DNA from: an uncultured Pelagibacteraceae bacterium
GTDB lineage: Bacteria; Pseudomonadota; Alphaproteobacteria; Pelagibacterales; AG-422-B15
DNA length: 64,000 nucleotides
NCBI GenBank assembly: GCA_902526565.1
Contig: CABZLP010000001.1
Location: 1 to 64,000, forward strand
Reading direction: 5' to 3'
In this document: positions 54,996-64,000 of the stretch, one piece after another
Layout: every line of letters starts with the position of its first letter
Numbering within the stretch: position 1 is the stretch's first letter
Made by a program: the position numbers and the translations under genes
Notes under the pieces: generated by a model
What the model saw: the letters and a program-made list of their open reading frames with translations, nothing else
What the model was told of the DNA's origin: nothing
Database searches by the model: none

Positions 54996-56244
54996 AAAAG
55001 TGATATTCTTTCTCTACCGTATATTTTCAAATTTAGCTCTCATCTTTATTCCTTTGGTTATCTTTATACGAAAAAGAAAAGGCAAAGAATTGCAAGAAAG
55101 GACTAATGAGAGGTATGGGAAAAATACATATAAGCGAAAAAAAGGTAAACTGATCTGGATTCATGCTGCCAGCATTGGTGAGTGTCAATCAATACTGCCA
55201 ATAGTAGATAAATTGAAAAAAGATCAATCTATTGATCAAATATTAATAACATCTGGAACTGTAACATCGGCACAAGTAATAAATAAAAGAATTAAAGGTA
55301 AAGTTGTACATCAATTTATTCCTTTCGATGTACCAGTATTTGTAAATAGATTTCTAAATTATTGGAAGCCATCTCTTGCAGTTTTTGTAGAATCCGAAAT
55401 TTGGCCTAACTTTATTCATAACCTAAATAATAAAAATGTACCTCAAATTATAATTAACGGAAGAATGACAATTAAAAGTTTTAAAAGGTGGTCTTTATTT
55501 GATTCATCGTCTAAAGATTTATTTTCCAAATTTAGTTCCTGCAGTACGCAAAATACAGATAGTACTTTATTTTATGAAAAACTTGGAATTAAAAACACCA
55601 ATTATACTGGCAATTTAAAGTTTGCCCTAACACTTGATCCTACTGATACTAAAAAATATGACGAGCTCAAAGTTCTGACTGGCGGTAGAAAAATATTTCT
55701 TGCAGCCAGTACACACCCTGGAGAAGAAGAAATTATTAGTAGAGTGACTCTAAAATTAAAAAAAACTTGTAAAGATCTTCTTACAATTGTTGTTCCTAGA
55801 CATCCAAAAAGAAATAACATCATCAATAAGAATATTATTAAAAACACTGCAATTAGATCAATGGGAAATAAAATTAAAAGAAATACTCATATTTATTTAG
55901 CTGATACAATTGGTGAATTAGATTTATTTTACAAGTTAGCTGATATAATTTTTATTGGTGGCAGTTTAGTGATGCATGGGGGGCAAAATCCAATTGAAGC
56001 AGCGTACCATGGAAAGAAAGTATATCATGGCGAATACGTTGAAAATTTTTCTGATGTATATATGACTTTGAATCAAATGAAATTATCACAAATTGTAAAA
56101 AATGAGAGACAGCTAGAACATTTTATTAATGAAGAGTATAAAACTTTAGACAATAAGGTTAGAAAAGTTGGTGTCGGCAGGTTAAAAAGAGAAGGTGAAG
56201 AAACCGTAAAAAAAGTATTGAAAGAAATTTATCAATACCTCTGA
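54958..56244 (+). CDS. waaA: Kdo transferase
   Basis: This adds 3-deoxy-D-manno-octulosonate to lipid IVA. The 428-residue glycosyltransferase has an N-terminal membrane anchor, then IWIHAASIGECQSILPI (the WaaA/KdtA start motif), VESEIWPNF, and the C-terminal GGSLVMHGGQNPIEAAYHG sugar-nucleotide site. The 38-base overlap with DUF374 is rather long; GTG 55000 is another start that removes the overlap and keeps the anchor. Confidence 0.95.
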   Translation: MISQKEPIKDIIKKVIFFLYRIFSNLALIFIPLVIFIRKRKGKELQERTNERYGKNTYKRKKGKLIWIHAASIGECQSILPIVDKLKKDQSIDQILITSGTVTSAQVINKRIKGKVVHQFIPFDVPVFVNRFLNYWKPSLAVFVESEIWPNFIHNLNNKNVPQIIINGRMTIKSFKRWSLFDSSSKDLFSKFSSCSTQNTDSTLFYEKLGIKNTNYTGNLKFALTLDPTDTKKYDELKVLTGGRKIFLAASTHPGEEEIISRVTLKLKKTCKDLLTIVVPRHPKRNNIINKNIIKNTAIRSMGNKIKRNTHIYLADTIGELDLFYKLADIIFIGGSLVMHGGQNPIEAAYHGKKVYHGEYVENFSDVYMTLNQMKLSQIVKNERQLEHFINEEYKTLDNKVRKVGVGRLKREGEETVKKVLKEIYQYL

Positions 56245-56250
56245 TTCATT

Positions 56251-57225
56251 ATGGAAAAATTTTTTTTGAAAATATGGTACCAAGAAGTATACTATGCAAA
56301 TCTTGTCTCCTTATTTTTTATTCCATTATCATGCATATATATAAGCCTTTTTTACTTAAGAGCGATATTTTATAAAAATAAAAAGTTCAGTATCCCTATC
56401 ATATGTATTGGTAATATAAATATTGGAGGAACAGGTAAAACTTCAACGTTACTGACATTAATTGAGGAGATAAAAAAGAAAGACAAGAGAGTATCAGTAT
56501 TGTTGAGAGGTTATGGATCTAAAAATAAATCTTTTTTCTATAAAGTTTCAAAATCGGATAAGTTTAACAAGGTTGGAGACGAAGCTCTGCTCTATGCAGA
56601 TTGCGTTCCAACTTACATCACCACAAATAGAAATTTTGCAATTGAGAGAATAATAAATGAAAAGCAAACAGACATCTTATTGTTGGATGATGGATTTCAA
56701 GATCGATCATTTCATAAAGATAAAAGTTTACTAACAGTTAATGGCAAGAGAGGTTTTGGAAATAAAATGTGCTTACCTGCCGGACCACTTAGGGAGCTTA
56801 TAAGACCTGCTCTAAAATCCGCACAATTTGTAGTTATTGTTGGAGATGACCTACATCATATTACAAAAAAATATGATTTTGATAACTTAGAATTCTACAA
56901 TGCTAGCATTAAAGCTGTAGATGTTTTTGATAAGAAAAGTTATTTCGCATTTAGCGGTATTGGAAATAATGATGGCTTTTTTGATACCCTAAAGAACAAA
57001 GGATACGACGTTATAAAAAAGAAAAGTTTTCCCGACCATTATCAGTTCACAAGAAAAGATTTAGAAAGCTTATTAGATAATGCAAAAAAAGAAAATTTAT
57101 CACTTATTACGACAGAAAAAGACTATGTTCGCATTCCTGAAGACTATCAGAAGAACATTAATTGTTTTAAGATTAAGCTTGAAATACCGAATGTTGAAAA
57201 ACTAATAGCAAAATTAATTAATTAA
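56251..57225 (+). CDS. lpxK: Tetraacyldisaccharide 4'-kinase
   Basis: This phosphorylates the lipid A precursor at the 4' position. The 324-residue protein has the membrane-near N-terminus, Walker A GNINIGGTGKTS (about 57-68), SVLLRGYG, a DDGFQDRS metal site and ITTEKDYVRIP. Operon with waaA (6-base gap) and lpxL (4-base gap). Confidence 0.95.
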   Translation: MEKFFLKIWYQEVYYANLVSLFFIPLSCIYISLFYLRAIFYKNKKFSIPIICIGNINIGGTGKTSTLLTLIEEIKKKDKRVSVLLRGYGSKNKSFFYKVSKSDKFNKVGDEALLYADCVPTYITTNRNFAIERIINEKQTDILLLDDGFQDRSFHKDKSLLTVNGKRGFGNKMCLPAGPLRELIRPALKSAQFVVIVGDDLHHITKKYDFDNLEFYNASIKAVDVFDKKSYFAFSGIGNNDGFFDTLKNKGYDVIKKKSFPDHYQFTRKDLESLLDNAKKENLSLITTEKDYVRIPEDYQKNINCFKIKLEIPNVEKLIAKLIN

Positions 57226-57229
57226 AATA

Positions 57230-58105
57230 ATGAAATCATTATTCAAGATCTTGGTAAAGTATCCACTGGAATTTTTGTTTTTTATTATCTTCTTTACAGT
57301 TTTTAAAATTCTACCTCTAAGAATCTCGCGTACTCTTGGAATACTGGTTACTACTTCTGTTGGACCATTTCTTCCAATACATAATCTTTTAATAAAAAAT
57401 TTATCTATTGCATTTCAAGATAAAGATAAAAAGTGGATTAATGATACAGCTAATAGGGTTTGGATGAATCTTGGCTATACGATCTCTGAATATGCCCATA
57501 TGAATAGTGTGCTTGAGAGTAAGATTGAAGTTATTAATAATGAATTTTCTAATGATATATTTGATGAAACTAAACATAGCGTAATTGTATCAGGTCATAG
57601 TTCAAATTGGGAAATACCTGGGATGGCTCTTCGAAGAAAGATGAGTAATGTCTCAGCGATAGTAAGAGAGCCAAATAATCCTCTAATAAATTTTGTAGTA
57701 AAACAACTAAGGCGCAAATATAGCGTTCAGTGTTATAGTAAAAACAGATTGGGGACGAGACAGCTTTTAAATCAATTCAATAAAGGAAGTTCTATTGCCC
57801 TCTTGGCAGATCAACAATTGTCTTCAGGAATAAAGGTAAAATTTTTTAATAAGGAAATGAATATCTCAACACTTCCCGCTCAAATTGCTTTAAAAGCAAA
57901 ATGTAAAATATTTTTAGCATGGCCAATACGCACAAATGATAATAATTTTAAATTCGAGGTAATTGAGTGCATTGATACAAAAGATGAAGAAAGTAATAAA
58001 GAAAATATTTATAAAATTTCAGCACAAATATCCTCATTCTACCAAAAAATGATTACTAAGTACCCTGAACAATATTTTTGGTTCCACAATAGATGGAAAT
58101 TATAA
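57230..58105 (+). CDS. lpxL: Lipid A late acyltransferase (LpxL/HtrB family)
   Basis: The 291-residue membrane acyltransferase has an N-terminal anchor, the catalytic H-x4-E box in SGHSSNWE, VREPNN, LLADQ and a C-terminal YPEQYFWFHNRWK, a usual end of this family. It adds a secondary acyl chain to Kdo2-lipid A. LpxM-type partners are not in the window. Confidence 0.92.
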   Translation: MKSLFKILVKYPLEFLFFIIFFTVFKILPLRISRTLGILVTTSVGPFLPIHNLLIKNLSIAFQDKDKKWINDTANRVWMNLGYTISEYAHMNSVLESKIEVINNEFSNDIFDETKHSVIVSGHSSNWEIPGMALRRKMSNVSAIVREPNNPLINFVVKQLRRKYSVQCYSKNRLGTRQLLNQFNKGSSIALLADQQLSSGIKVKFFNKEMNISTLPAQIALKAKCKIFLAWPIRTNDNNFKFEVIECIDTKDEESNKENIYKISAQISSFYQKMITKYPEQYFWFHNRWKL

Positions 58106-58124
58106 GTTTATTATTTCTAAAAAT

Positions 58125-58925
58125 TTAATCTAAAAGCAATTGTGGATCTACATAGGTATTAAACACCATTACTCCCCAGTGAAGGTGGGGGCCGGTTGAT
58201 CGTCCTGTAGAACCTACTTCACCAATAATATCATTTTTTGATACGATTTGATTTACTGTTACTTTCACATCTGATAAATGGGCATAAATTGATTTTACTC
58301 CATGCCCATGGTCAAGAATTATAGTTCCACCTGTGTAATAAAGATCATCTTCGGCATGTATAACAAGTCCTTCATTGCAGGCATAAATTGGGGTTCCAGT
58401 TTCAGCCGCAATATCTAGACCCCGATGAGGACTTTTAGCTTTTCCATTTAATATTCTTTGGCTACCAAAAACACCACTGATAATTCCTTCTGTTGGTTGA
58501 ATAAAACTATCTTTAAAATAAGTAAGGTCTAAATTGATTTTTTTCTTTTCTTTTATCAAATCATTTTCATAAATTATTCTTTCGATTATTTCATCATCAA
58601 GTGGTGTAACCATTTGTTCTGGTAAACCGTCAATCTTTTGTATGTCGTAGTCTTGTTTTATTATATTTATTTGATGAATTTTAATTAATGTTTCATTTTT
58701 TAAATATTTCACACTTATAGGTTCCAGGTGATCCCTGCCGACTGCAAATACAAAGTGACCTTTTTTGCTCACTTTTAAAGAATTATTATCTACTATAATT
58801 TCATCTGCATCAGATGACTGACCAATAACCAGGCTTCCTTGAGGTATTTCTTTGGGTAAATCAGCTGCTATAGCTGGTTGAAAAATAAAAAAAAAGATCA
58901 CTATTAATTTAATCTTTATTTTCAT
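58125..58925 (-). CDS. M23 family peptidase (LytM domain)
   Basis: The 266-residue protein has a signal peptide (KIKLIVIFFFIFQPAIA), a domain of about 110 residues including QGSLVIGQ, and a C-terminal M23 domain: SPHRGLDIAAETGTPI (zinc His and Asp), GGTIILDHGHGV, and GPHLHWGV (HxH). All zinc ligands are intact, so it is probably an active periplasmic endopeptidase on peptidoglycan crosslinks. Overlaps the DUF2093 gene by 17 bases. Confidence 0.93.
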   Translation of the reverse strand: MKIKIKLIVIFFFIFQPAIAADLPKEIPQGSLVIGQSSDADEIIVDNNSLKVSKKGHFVFAVGRDHLEPISVKYLKNETLIKIHQINIIKQDYDIQKIDGLPEQMVTPLDDEIIERIIYENDLIKEKKKINLDLTYFKDSFIQPTEGIISGVFGSQRILNGKAKSPHRGLDIAAETGTPIYACNEGLVIHAEDDLYYTGGTIILDHGHGVKSIYAHLSDVKVTVNQIVSKNDIIGEVGSTGRSTGPHLHWGVMVFNTYVDPQLLLD

Positions 58926-59121
58926 TTATCTCTTTGTATCTCCTTAGTGCAACTTCTGGATTTGCATAAATTTCCTGTAAATCAACGTTCCAATACTTCA
59001 AATTATCAAGTGAGATCTTCTCTTTTGTGATTGAGCATTCTACATAATCCCCAGACTTTATTATTTGAAACTGGCCATGATGCAACGTTATTTCTGCCTT
59101 CTTAATAAAACTATTTGTCAT
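58909..59121 (-). CDS. DUF2093 family protein
   Basis: A 70-residue alphaproteobacterial protein with the DUF2093 features: AEITLHHGQFQIIKSGDYVEC, and the helical NLKYWNVDLQEIYANPEVALRRYKE. Function unknown. It sits between xseA (11-base overlap) and the M23 peptidase (17-base overlap), the common context of the family. Confidence 0.9.
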   Translation of the reverse strand: MTNSFIKKAEITLHHGQFQIIKSGDYVECSITKEKISLDNLKYWNVDLQEIYANPEVALRRYKEINENKD

Positions 59122-60412
59122 TAATTTCTCTAAGTTTGGCTTTTAAAGTAGCAAAATTAGTTTCTATGATCAACTCACTTTCATCATTTAAATCTTTTCT
59201 TGATTTGATTATTTTATTTGAACTTCTTGTAACTGAGTAACCTCTTTTTAAAATGGATTTATAACTGAGGCTTTCAAGAAGCATACTTTTATTGTCTAAT
59301 TCTTTTTGAAGTCTCTCTACCAAAATATTTTTAGCCTTTAATAAAGACTCCTCTAAAGAAATAAGTTCTACTTTATTACTCTTTAATTGCTCGCCGATAA
59401 CGCGAAAATTAAGTGATTGAGAAATATTTTGAAAATATGACATAAGATTATTTAAAAAAAGCTTTAGTGAAATAGGTAATTTATCTATTATGGTGATGAA
59501 ATTATCTTTAAGATTATTAAGGTATAAATTTACTGCATAATTCAAACGATTCTTTTTTTCATTGATGTCCCTTAAAAGTTCTACTTTATCTGGGGAAGAT
59601 ATTTCTGCTGCAGCTGTCGGCGTTGGTGCTTTTAAGTCTGAAACAAAATCAATCAGTGTAGTATCTGTCTCATGACCAATAGCAGATACAATTGGAATGT
59701 TACTTTTAAAAACAGCCCGGATTACAATTTCTTCATTGAAAGGCCAAAGGTCTTCAATGCTACCACCGCCACGTGCAATGATAATAAGATCAGGCACATT
59801 TACTTCGTCTTTACTCGATAAGCTATTAAATCCATCTACTGCATCAGAGATTAACTGAGCGGCATCTTGACCCTGAACCGGAACGGGCCATAGAATAACA
59901 TTGCAAGGAAACCTCTCTTTTAATCTATGAAGTATATCTTTTATAACTGCGCCAGTTGGAGATGTAACTATTCCAATTGTTTCAGGATACTTTGGAAGAC
60001 TTTTCTTGTTATGTTCCTCAAATAAACCCTCTGCCGCAAGCTTCTTCCTACGTTGCTCTAAAAGAGCCATTAAAGCTCCCTCTCCTGCAGGAGTTAGTTT
60101 ATCAACTATAATTGAATAATCTGATCTTCCCGGGTATCGATCAGAATATCCTGTTGTGAGCTTACCTGAACATATAACTTCTAATCCATCTTCGGGTACG
60201 AAACTAATTCTTGCAGCTGCACTTCGCCAGATTATTGCTTTTATAACGGCTCTATCATCTTTAAGATTTAAATATATGTGGCCTGATGCCGGCTTACTTA
60301 AACCTGAGACTTCCCCTCTAACTTTTACGTAGCCAAAACTGTTTTCAAGTGTTCCCTTGATTGAGTCTGAAATTTCCGAAACTGAATACTCTTGGATATT
60401 TTCTCTAACCAT
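59111..60412 (-). CDS. xseA: Exodeoxyribonuclease VII large subunit
   Basis: The 433-residue protein has the N-terminal OB-fold (VRGEVSGLSKPASGHIYLNLKDD), the catalytic core with GIVTSPTGAVIKDI, IIARGGGSIEDLWPFNEE, SAIGHETDTTLIDFVSDLKAPTPTAAAE, and a coiled-coil C-terminus with RGYSVTR. It digests single-stranded DNA with XseB, which is not next to it. Divergent from purD. Confidence 0.96.
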   Translation of the reverse strand: MVRENIQEYSVSEISDSIKGTLENSFGYVKVRGEVSGLSKPASGHIYLNLKDDRAVIKAIIWRSAAARISFVPEDGLEVICSGKLTTGYSDRYPGRSDYSIIVDKLTPAGEGALMALLEQRRKKLAAEGLFEEHNKKSLPKYPETIGIVTSPTGAVIKDILHRLKERFPCNVILWPVPVQGQDAAQLISDAVDGFNSLSSKDEVNVPDLIIIARGGGSIEDLWPFNEEIVIRAVFKSNIPIVSAIGHETDTTLIDFVSDLKAPTPTAAAEISSPDKVELLRDINEKKNRLNYAVNLYLNNLKDNFITIIDKLPISLKLFLNNLMSYFQNISQSLNFRVIGEQLKSNKVELISLEESLLKAKNILVERLQKELDNKSMLLESLSYKSILKRGYSVTRSSNKIIKSRKDLNDESELIIETNFATLKAKLREINDK

Positions 60413-60463
60413 TTAATTTAATTCCTTTTATGCTAATATATCAATTAATTTAAATTTTACTTT

Positions 60464-61726
60464 ATGAAAATTCTTGTACTTGGAAATGGAGCTAGGGAGC
60501 ATTCTCTATGCTATGCAATATCAAGAAGTCCTTTAACTACATCACTATTTTGTATCCCTGGGAATTATGGAATAAGTCTACTGGCTGAATGTAGAGTTTT
60601 AGACCTTGATGATTTTGACTCTATTCATTCATTTTGTGTCGAAAAATTTATTGACTTAATTGTAGTTGGACCTGAGGTTCCATTAGTCTCAGGAATAGTA
60701 GATTATTTTCTATCAAAAAATATTAAAATATTTGGTCCAAATAAATATGCATCCCAACTTGAAGGATCAAAGAGCTTTATGAAAGATCTTTGCAAAAATT
60801 ATTCTATCCCAACAGCTGCCTATTCTACTTTTGATAACTTCGAAGACGCAGTGAAATATTTAAAAAAACAAAGTTTGCCAATTGTAGTAAAAGCAAACGG
60901 ATTGGCTGCTGGAAAAGGAGTGACTGTCGCAGATAATTTTGAAATGGCTGAAAAAGCTCTGAAGGAAATTTTTGAAAATAAATTTGGAATAAATATGACT
61001 GCAGTCATTGAAGAATTTATGGAAGGTGAAGAAGCGAGTTATTTTGTATGCACTGATGGTACTGAATTTATTTCTCTCGAAAGTGCTCAAGACCATAAAC
61101 GCATAGGAGAAAATGATACTGGACCAAACACAGGTGGGATGGGAGCCTACTCACCTGCTCCTATCTTTACAGACGAAATTAAAAAACAAGTTGATGATGA
61201 GATTATATATCCCACACTAAATGCCATGAGAGAGTTAGGTCACCCATATCAAGGTATTCTGTATGCAGGACTGATGATTAAAAATGGGACGGCAAAACTT
61301 GTTGAATATAATATTAGATTTGGAGATCCTGAATGCCAAGTTTTAATGTTAAGAATGAAAAGTGATATAGTTCAACTTATGCTGAGCTGTATTGATAAGG
61401 ATTTACAAAACTATGAATTAAAGTGGGAAGATGATCATTGTGCAACAGTTGTAATGGCATCGAATGGATACCCAGGATTATTTGAGAAAGAAACAGTAAT
61501 TAATGGAATAGATAATTTAGAAAATACTGACACTTTTCAAATATTTCACGCTGCAACAGCTATTAAAGATAAAAAAATTATTGCTACTGGTGGAAGAGTC
61601 CTCTCTGTAACGGCAAAAAATGCATCGCTTGGTAAAGCTTTAAGTAAAATTTATGATTCAATTCACTTGATAGACTGGCCCGAGGGGTACTATAGAAAAG
61701 ATATTGGGAAGAAAGCTTTAACATGA
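60464..61726 (+). CDS. purD: Phosphoribosylamine-glycine ligase
   Basis: This makes GAR in purine synthesis. The 420-residue ATP-grasp enzyme starts KILVLGNGAREHSLCYAI, has VVKANGLAAGKGVTVA, GPNTGGMGAYSPAP, and the metal site EYNIRFGDPECQ. It lies 50 bases from divergent xseA and shares 4 bases with the kinase-like gene downstream. Confidence 0.97.
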   Translation: MKILVLGNGAREHSLCYAISRSPLTTSLFCIPGNYGISLLAECRVLDLDDFDSIHSFCVEKFIDLIVVGPEVPLVSGIVDYFLSKNIKIFGPNKYASQLEGSKSFMKDLCKNYSIPTAAYSTFDNFEDAVKYLKKQSLPIVVKANGLAAGKGVTVADNFEMAEKALKEIFENKFGINMTAVIEEFMEGEEASYFVCTDGTEFISLESAQDHKRIGENDTGPNTGGMGAYSPAPIFTDEIKKQVDDEIIYPTLNAMRELGHPYQGILYAGLMIKNGTAKLVEYNIRFGDPECQVLMLRMKSDIVQLMLSCIDKDLQNYELKWEDDHCATVVMASNGYPGLFEKETVINGIDNLENTDTFQIFHAATAIKDKKIIATGGRVLSVTAKNASLGKALSKIYDSIHLIDWPEGYYRKDIGKKALT

Positions 61727-62787
61727 CTGATAGAAATGAAATTTTTTCAGGCACAAAACAAGTTGATGATAAACTCAAAATTAATAAAGAATCTTTAAAT
61801 GATTATCTAAAAAAACTTATGGGTAATAATTTTCAGATAAGTCAGATAACACAATTCAAGGGCGGTCAGTCTAATCCAACTTATCTAGTTGAAACAAATA
61901 TTAATAATTTTGTACTTAGAAGAAAGCCACCAGGTAAACTTCTTAAATCAGCTCATGCAGTTGATAGAGAATGCAGGGTAATGACAGCTCTTCAAGATAC
62001 CGATGTTCCTGTTCCTAAGACATTTGGTTATTGTGATGATGAAACAGTAATTGGTACACCTTTTTTTGTTATGGATCATGTCATTGGTAACATTTATTGG
62101 GAACTTCTTTTACCAGGATGTGATCCAAATAAAAGAAGGGAAATTTACTTATCTATGAATGATACTATTGCAAGGTTACATAACGTTGATTTTAATAAAG
62201 TTAATTTAGCTGATTATGGTAAACACGAAAACTACATGGGCAGACAGATTCATAGATGGACAAAGCAGTACAAAGATTCAGAAACACAAAGGATACCCGA
62301 GATAAATGAATTGATAGAATGGTTACCTAAAAATATACCGTCTGATCAAGAGACCTCGATCGTTCATGGGGATTTCAGATTGGACAATATGATATTCGAC
62401 CCTACAACTCATGAAGTGAAGGCAATATTAGACTGGGAATTGTCTACTTTAGGAAACCCAATAGCTGATTTTACTTATCATATGATGTCATGGAGATTGC
62501 CAGCAGGCGCTAAGGGATTGGGGATGATGGGATCGGATCTTAAGTCACTCAATATTCCATCAGAGAGTGAGTATGCTGAACTTTATTATAAAAAAACAGG
62601 AAGAGAAAAAATAGATAATTGGGATTTTTATATGGCATATAATATATTTAGACTTGCAGGAATAGCTCAAGGCATTGTAGGTCGGGTAAGAGATGGAACC
62701 GCTTCAAGTTCTGAAGCAAAAAATTATGAGGCTTTTGTCCCAATATTAGGTAAGCTTGGCTGGAGTATTGTAGAAGGAATTAAATAA
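61723..62787 (+). CDS. Phosphotransferase family protein, ACAD10/11 kinase-like
   Basis: The 354-residue protein belongs to the APH/choline-kinase fold: KGGQSNPTYLV (Gly loop), VHGDFRLDNMIFDPTT (catalytic loop, Asp) and AILDWELSTLGNPIADF (metal Asp). This pattern and length fit the N-terminal kinase domain of ACAD10/ACAD11, which phosphorylates 4-hydroxyacyl-CoAs. Bacterial relatives are often near acyl-CoA dehydrogenases, as here within 20-30 kb. It overlaps purD by 4 bases, so is translated with it; that pairing is not usual. Confidence 0.88.
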   Translation: MTDRNEIFSGTKQVDDKLKINKESLNDYLKKLMGNNFQISQITQFKGGQSNPTYLVETNINNFVLRRKPPGKLLKSAHAVDRECRVMTALQDTDVPVPKTFGYCDDETVIGTPFFVMDHVIGNIYWELLLPGCDPNKRREIYLSMNDTIARLHNVDFNKVNLADYGKHENYMGRQIHRWTKQYKDSETQRIPEINELIEWLPKNIPSDQETSIVHGDFRLDNMIFDPTTHEVKAILDWELSTLGNPIADFTYHMMSWRLPAGAKGLGMMGSDLKSLNIPSESEYAELYYKKTGREKIDNWDFYMAYNIFRLAGIAQGIVGRVRDGTASSSEAKNYEAFVPILGKLGWSIVEGIK

Positions 62788-62788
62788 T

Positions 62789-64000
62789 TTGAGTAGAAAT
62801 ATATTAGATATAGACTTCGTGAGAAAACAATTTCCTGTTTTTCAAAATCCAAAAACTGCTGATTTTGCATTTTTTGAAAATGCCGGGGGTACATATGTTC
62901 CAAAGCATGTGATTGAAAAGCTAAATGATTTTATGATTACAAAGAAAGTTCAACCTTATGGTGACTTTGGCCCATCAATTGAAGCAGGAAACGAAATGGA
63001 TAACAGTTTAGAGAAAATTGCAGAACTGTTAAATATTTCAAAAAATGAATTTATTATAGGTCCATCGACGACCATGAATATGTTTTTGCTGTCTAATGCG
63101 ATAAAAGATTGGCTTATAACAGACGATGAAATAATTGTAACCAATCAAGACCATGAGGCAAATATTGGGTCATGGAGGAAACTTGCAGAAAAAGGAATTA
63201 ATATTAAGGAATGGAAGTTTAATCCAAAAAGTGCTGAACTTGAAGTTGAAGATTTAAAAAATTTGATAACAAAAAGAACCAAATTTATTTGTGTCTGCCA
63301 TACATCAAATGTTGTGGCTTCAATAAATAATTTAAAAGAAATAATTTCAATAGCTCATAATCACAACATAAAAGTAGTCGGTGATGGAGTGGCTTACATG
63401 GCACATGATATTATTGATCTAAAAGAATTAGACATCGATTTCTATGGATTCAGCCTCTACAAAACATATGGCCCGCATTTAGCCCTCCTATATGGGAAAA
63501 AAGAACTTCTTGATCAAACTAAGAACTTAAATCACGAATTTCTAGCATCGGAGATACCATACACAATGAATCCAGGAGGTCCAAACCACGAGGAATTGGC
63601 ATGTTTGTCAGGAGTCACAGATTACTATGAAACACTTTACAGTCATCATTTTACAGAACAAAAATTAAACCTTCATGAAAAAGGAAAAAAAGTTTTTGAG
63701 CTAATTTATAGCCACGAAGAAACACTAATCAAAACACTTATTGAATTCTTAAAGCTCAAAAAAAATGTGAGATTAATTGGCAAAACTTCACACTCGAGAA
63801 GTGAACGAATGCCCACTGTCTCATTCACTGTGAAAGACAAAAGTTCACTTGAAATTGCAAAAGCTGCAGGTAAAAACCAAATTGGCATTCGCAATGGTGA
63901 GTTTTATGCATGGAGGTGTTTAAAGGGATTAGGAATTGAACCAAATGATGGTGTGGTTAGAGTTTCAATGGTTCATTATAATAATATTGAGGAAGTAAAT
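62789..64000 (+). CDS. Cysteine desulfurase-like PLP protein, 3'-truncated by window
   Basis: Not in the ORF track because it has no stop before the window end. The frame opens with TTG 62789, one base after the upstream stop, with GAAGGAAT as Shine-Dalgarno. About 404 residues are visible. FPVFQNPKTADFAFFENAGGTYVP, the cofactor segments TNQDHEANIGSW and DGVAYMAHDII, and the PLP Lys in FSLYKTYGPHLALLYG fit the class V aminotransferases of the cysteine desulfurase-like (VC1184/TIGR01976) group. The end RIG-like QIGIRNGEFYAWR and GVVRVSMVHYNN shows the protein is nearly complete. The desulfurase Cys loop is not clear, so the reaction is uncertain. Confidence 0.9.
   Translation, partial: MSRNILDIDFVRKQFPVFQNPKTADFAFFENAGGTYVPKHVIEKLNDFMITKKVQPYGDFGPSIEAGNEMDNSLEKIAELLNISKNEFIIGPSTTMNMFLLSNAIKDWLITDDEIIVTNQDHEANIGSWRKLAEKGINIKEWKFNPKSAELEVEDLKNLITKRTKFICVCHTSNVVASINNLKEIISIAHNHNIKVVGDGVAYMAHDIIDLKELDIDFYGFSLYKTYGPHLALLYGKKELLDQTKNLNHEFLASEIPYTMNPGGPNHEELACLSGVTDYYETLYSHHFTEQKLNLHEKGKKVFELIYSHEETLIKTLIEFLKLKKNVRLIGKTSHSRSERMPTVSFTVKDKSSLEIAKAAGKNQIGIRNGEFYAWRCLKGLGIEPNDGVVRVSMVHYNNIEEVN

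Noticed and set aside
1-64000. CRISPR arrays, insertion sequences, prophage genes
   Set aside because: Looked for regularly spaced repeats, transposases, integrases and phage structural genes; none is seen apart from the tRNA-Thr repeat relic.

Overview
The window reads as a stretch of an AT-rich, streamlined marine alphaproteobacterial chromosome. The alphaproteobacterial call rests on several genes typical of that class: the F1Fo-ATPase zeta inhibitor (DUF1476), a DUF2093 protein beside xseA, a DUF374 acyltransferase in the lipid A cluster, a plant-type glutamate-cysteine ligase, the purS-purQ-purL arrangement, and an omega subunit starting MARITVEDC. The marine, streamlined call rests on a proton-pumping proteorhodopsin with a blue-tuning Gln, low GC, no intergenic gap above about 300 bp, and many genes that overlap or sit a few bases apart. 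A SAR11-, HIMB59- or AEGEAN-169-like lineage fits, but I cannot place it further from this sequence alone.

Layout. 1-9.1 kb is the most variable part. It holds two paralogous two-gene modules (passenger-less inverse-autotransporter barrel plus a Sec-exported Cys/Thr/Ser-rich partner), one cut by the window start and one complete. Between them lie a tRNA-Thr with a decayed 3' copy 360 bp downstream enclosing one small gene, a fatty acid hydroxylase-like protein, NAD-dependent formate dehydrogenase, a class II aldolase family protein, glycerol kinase and NAD kinase. A tRNA-Leu then separates this from the proteorhodopsin gene (own promoter, strong terminator). 10-18.5 kb is housekeeping: cinA-like, sfsA, map, purB, ATPase zeta subunit, purC-purS-purQ-purL, grxD. 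18.5-33 kb is a long minus-strand run: DUF2817 peptidase, rpsD, trmJ, citramalate synthase, cysS, gltX, nadE, class II DAHP synthase, an enoyl-CoA hydratase family protein, an HXXEE membrane protein, glmS and glmU.

33-45 kb holds gph, an SDR of the MFE-2 type, two separate pairs of acyl-CoA dehydrogenases, a vitamin B12 module (cobalamin riboswitch, TonB receptor, DUF6580 membrane protein), a phosphohexomutase, a TauE/SafE permease, and rpoZ with an unusually long acidic tail. 45-50 kb has DUF1289, DUF4396, an alpha/beta hydrolase, an MscS channel, gshA and rsmE. 50-58 kb is ubiA, pmbA and the lipid A/Kdo cluster (msbA-like, DUF374, waaA, lpxK, lpxL). 58-64 kb has an M23 peptidase, DUF2093, xseA, purD, an ACAD10/11-like kinase and a cysteine-desulfurase-like protein cut by the window end.

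Together the genes describe an aerobic heterotroph with light-driven proton pumping, formate oxidation, glycerol and acyl-CoA use, de novo purine synthesis, a complete-looking late lipid A pathway and B12 uptake under riboswitch control. The most unusual item is the repeated barrel-plus-partner module, which could be a split form of inverse autotransporter secretion. No CRISPR array, insertion sequence or prophage was seen.
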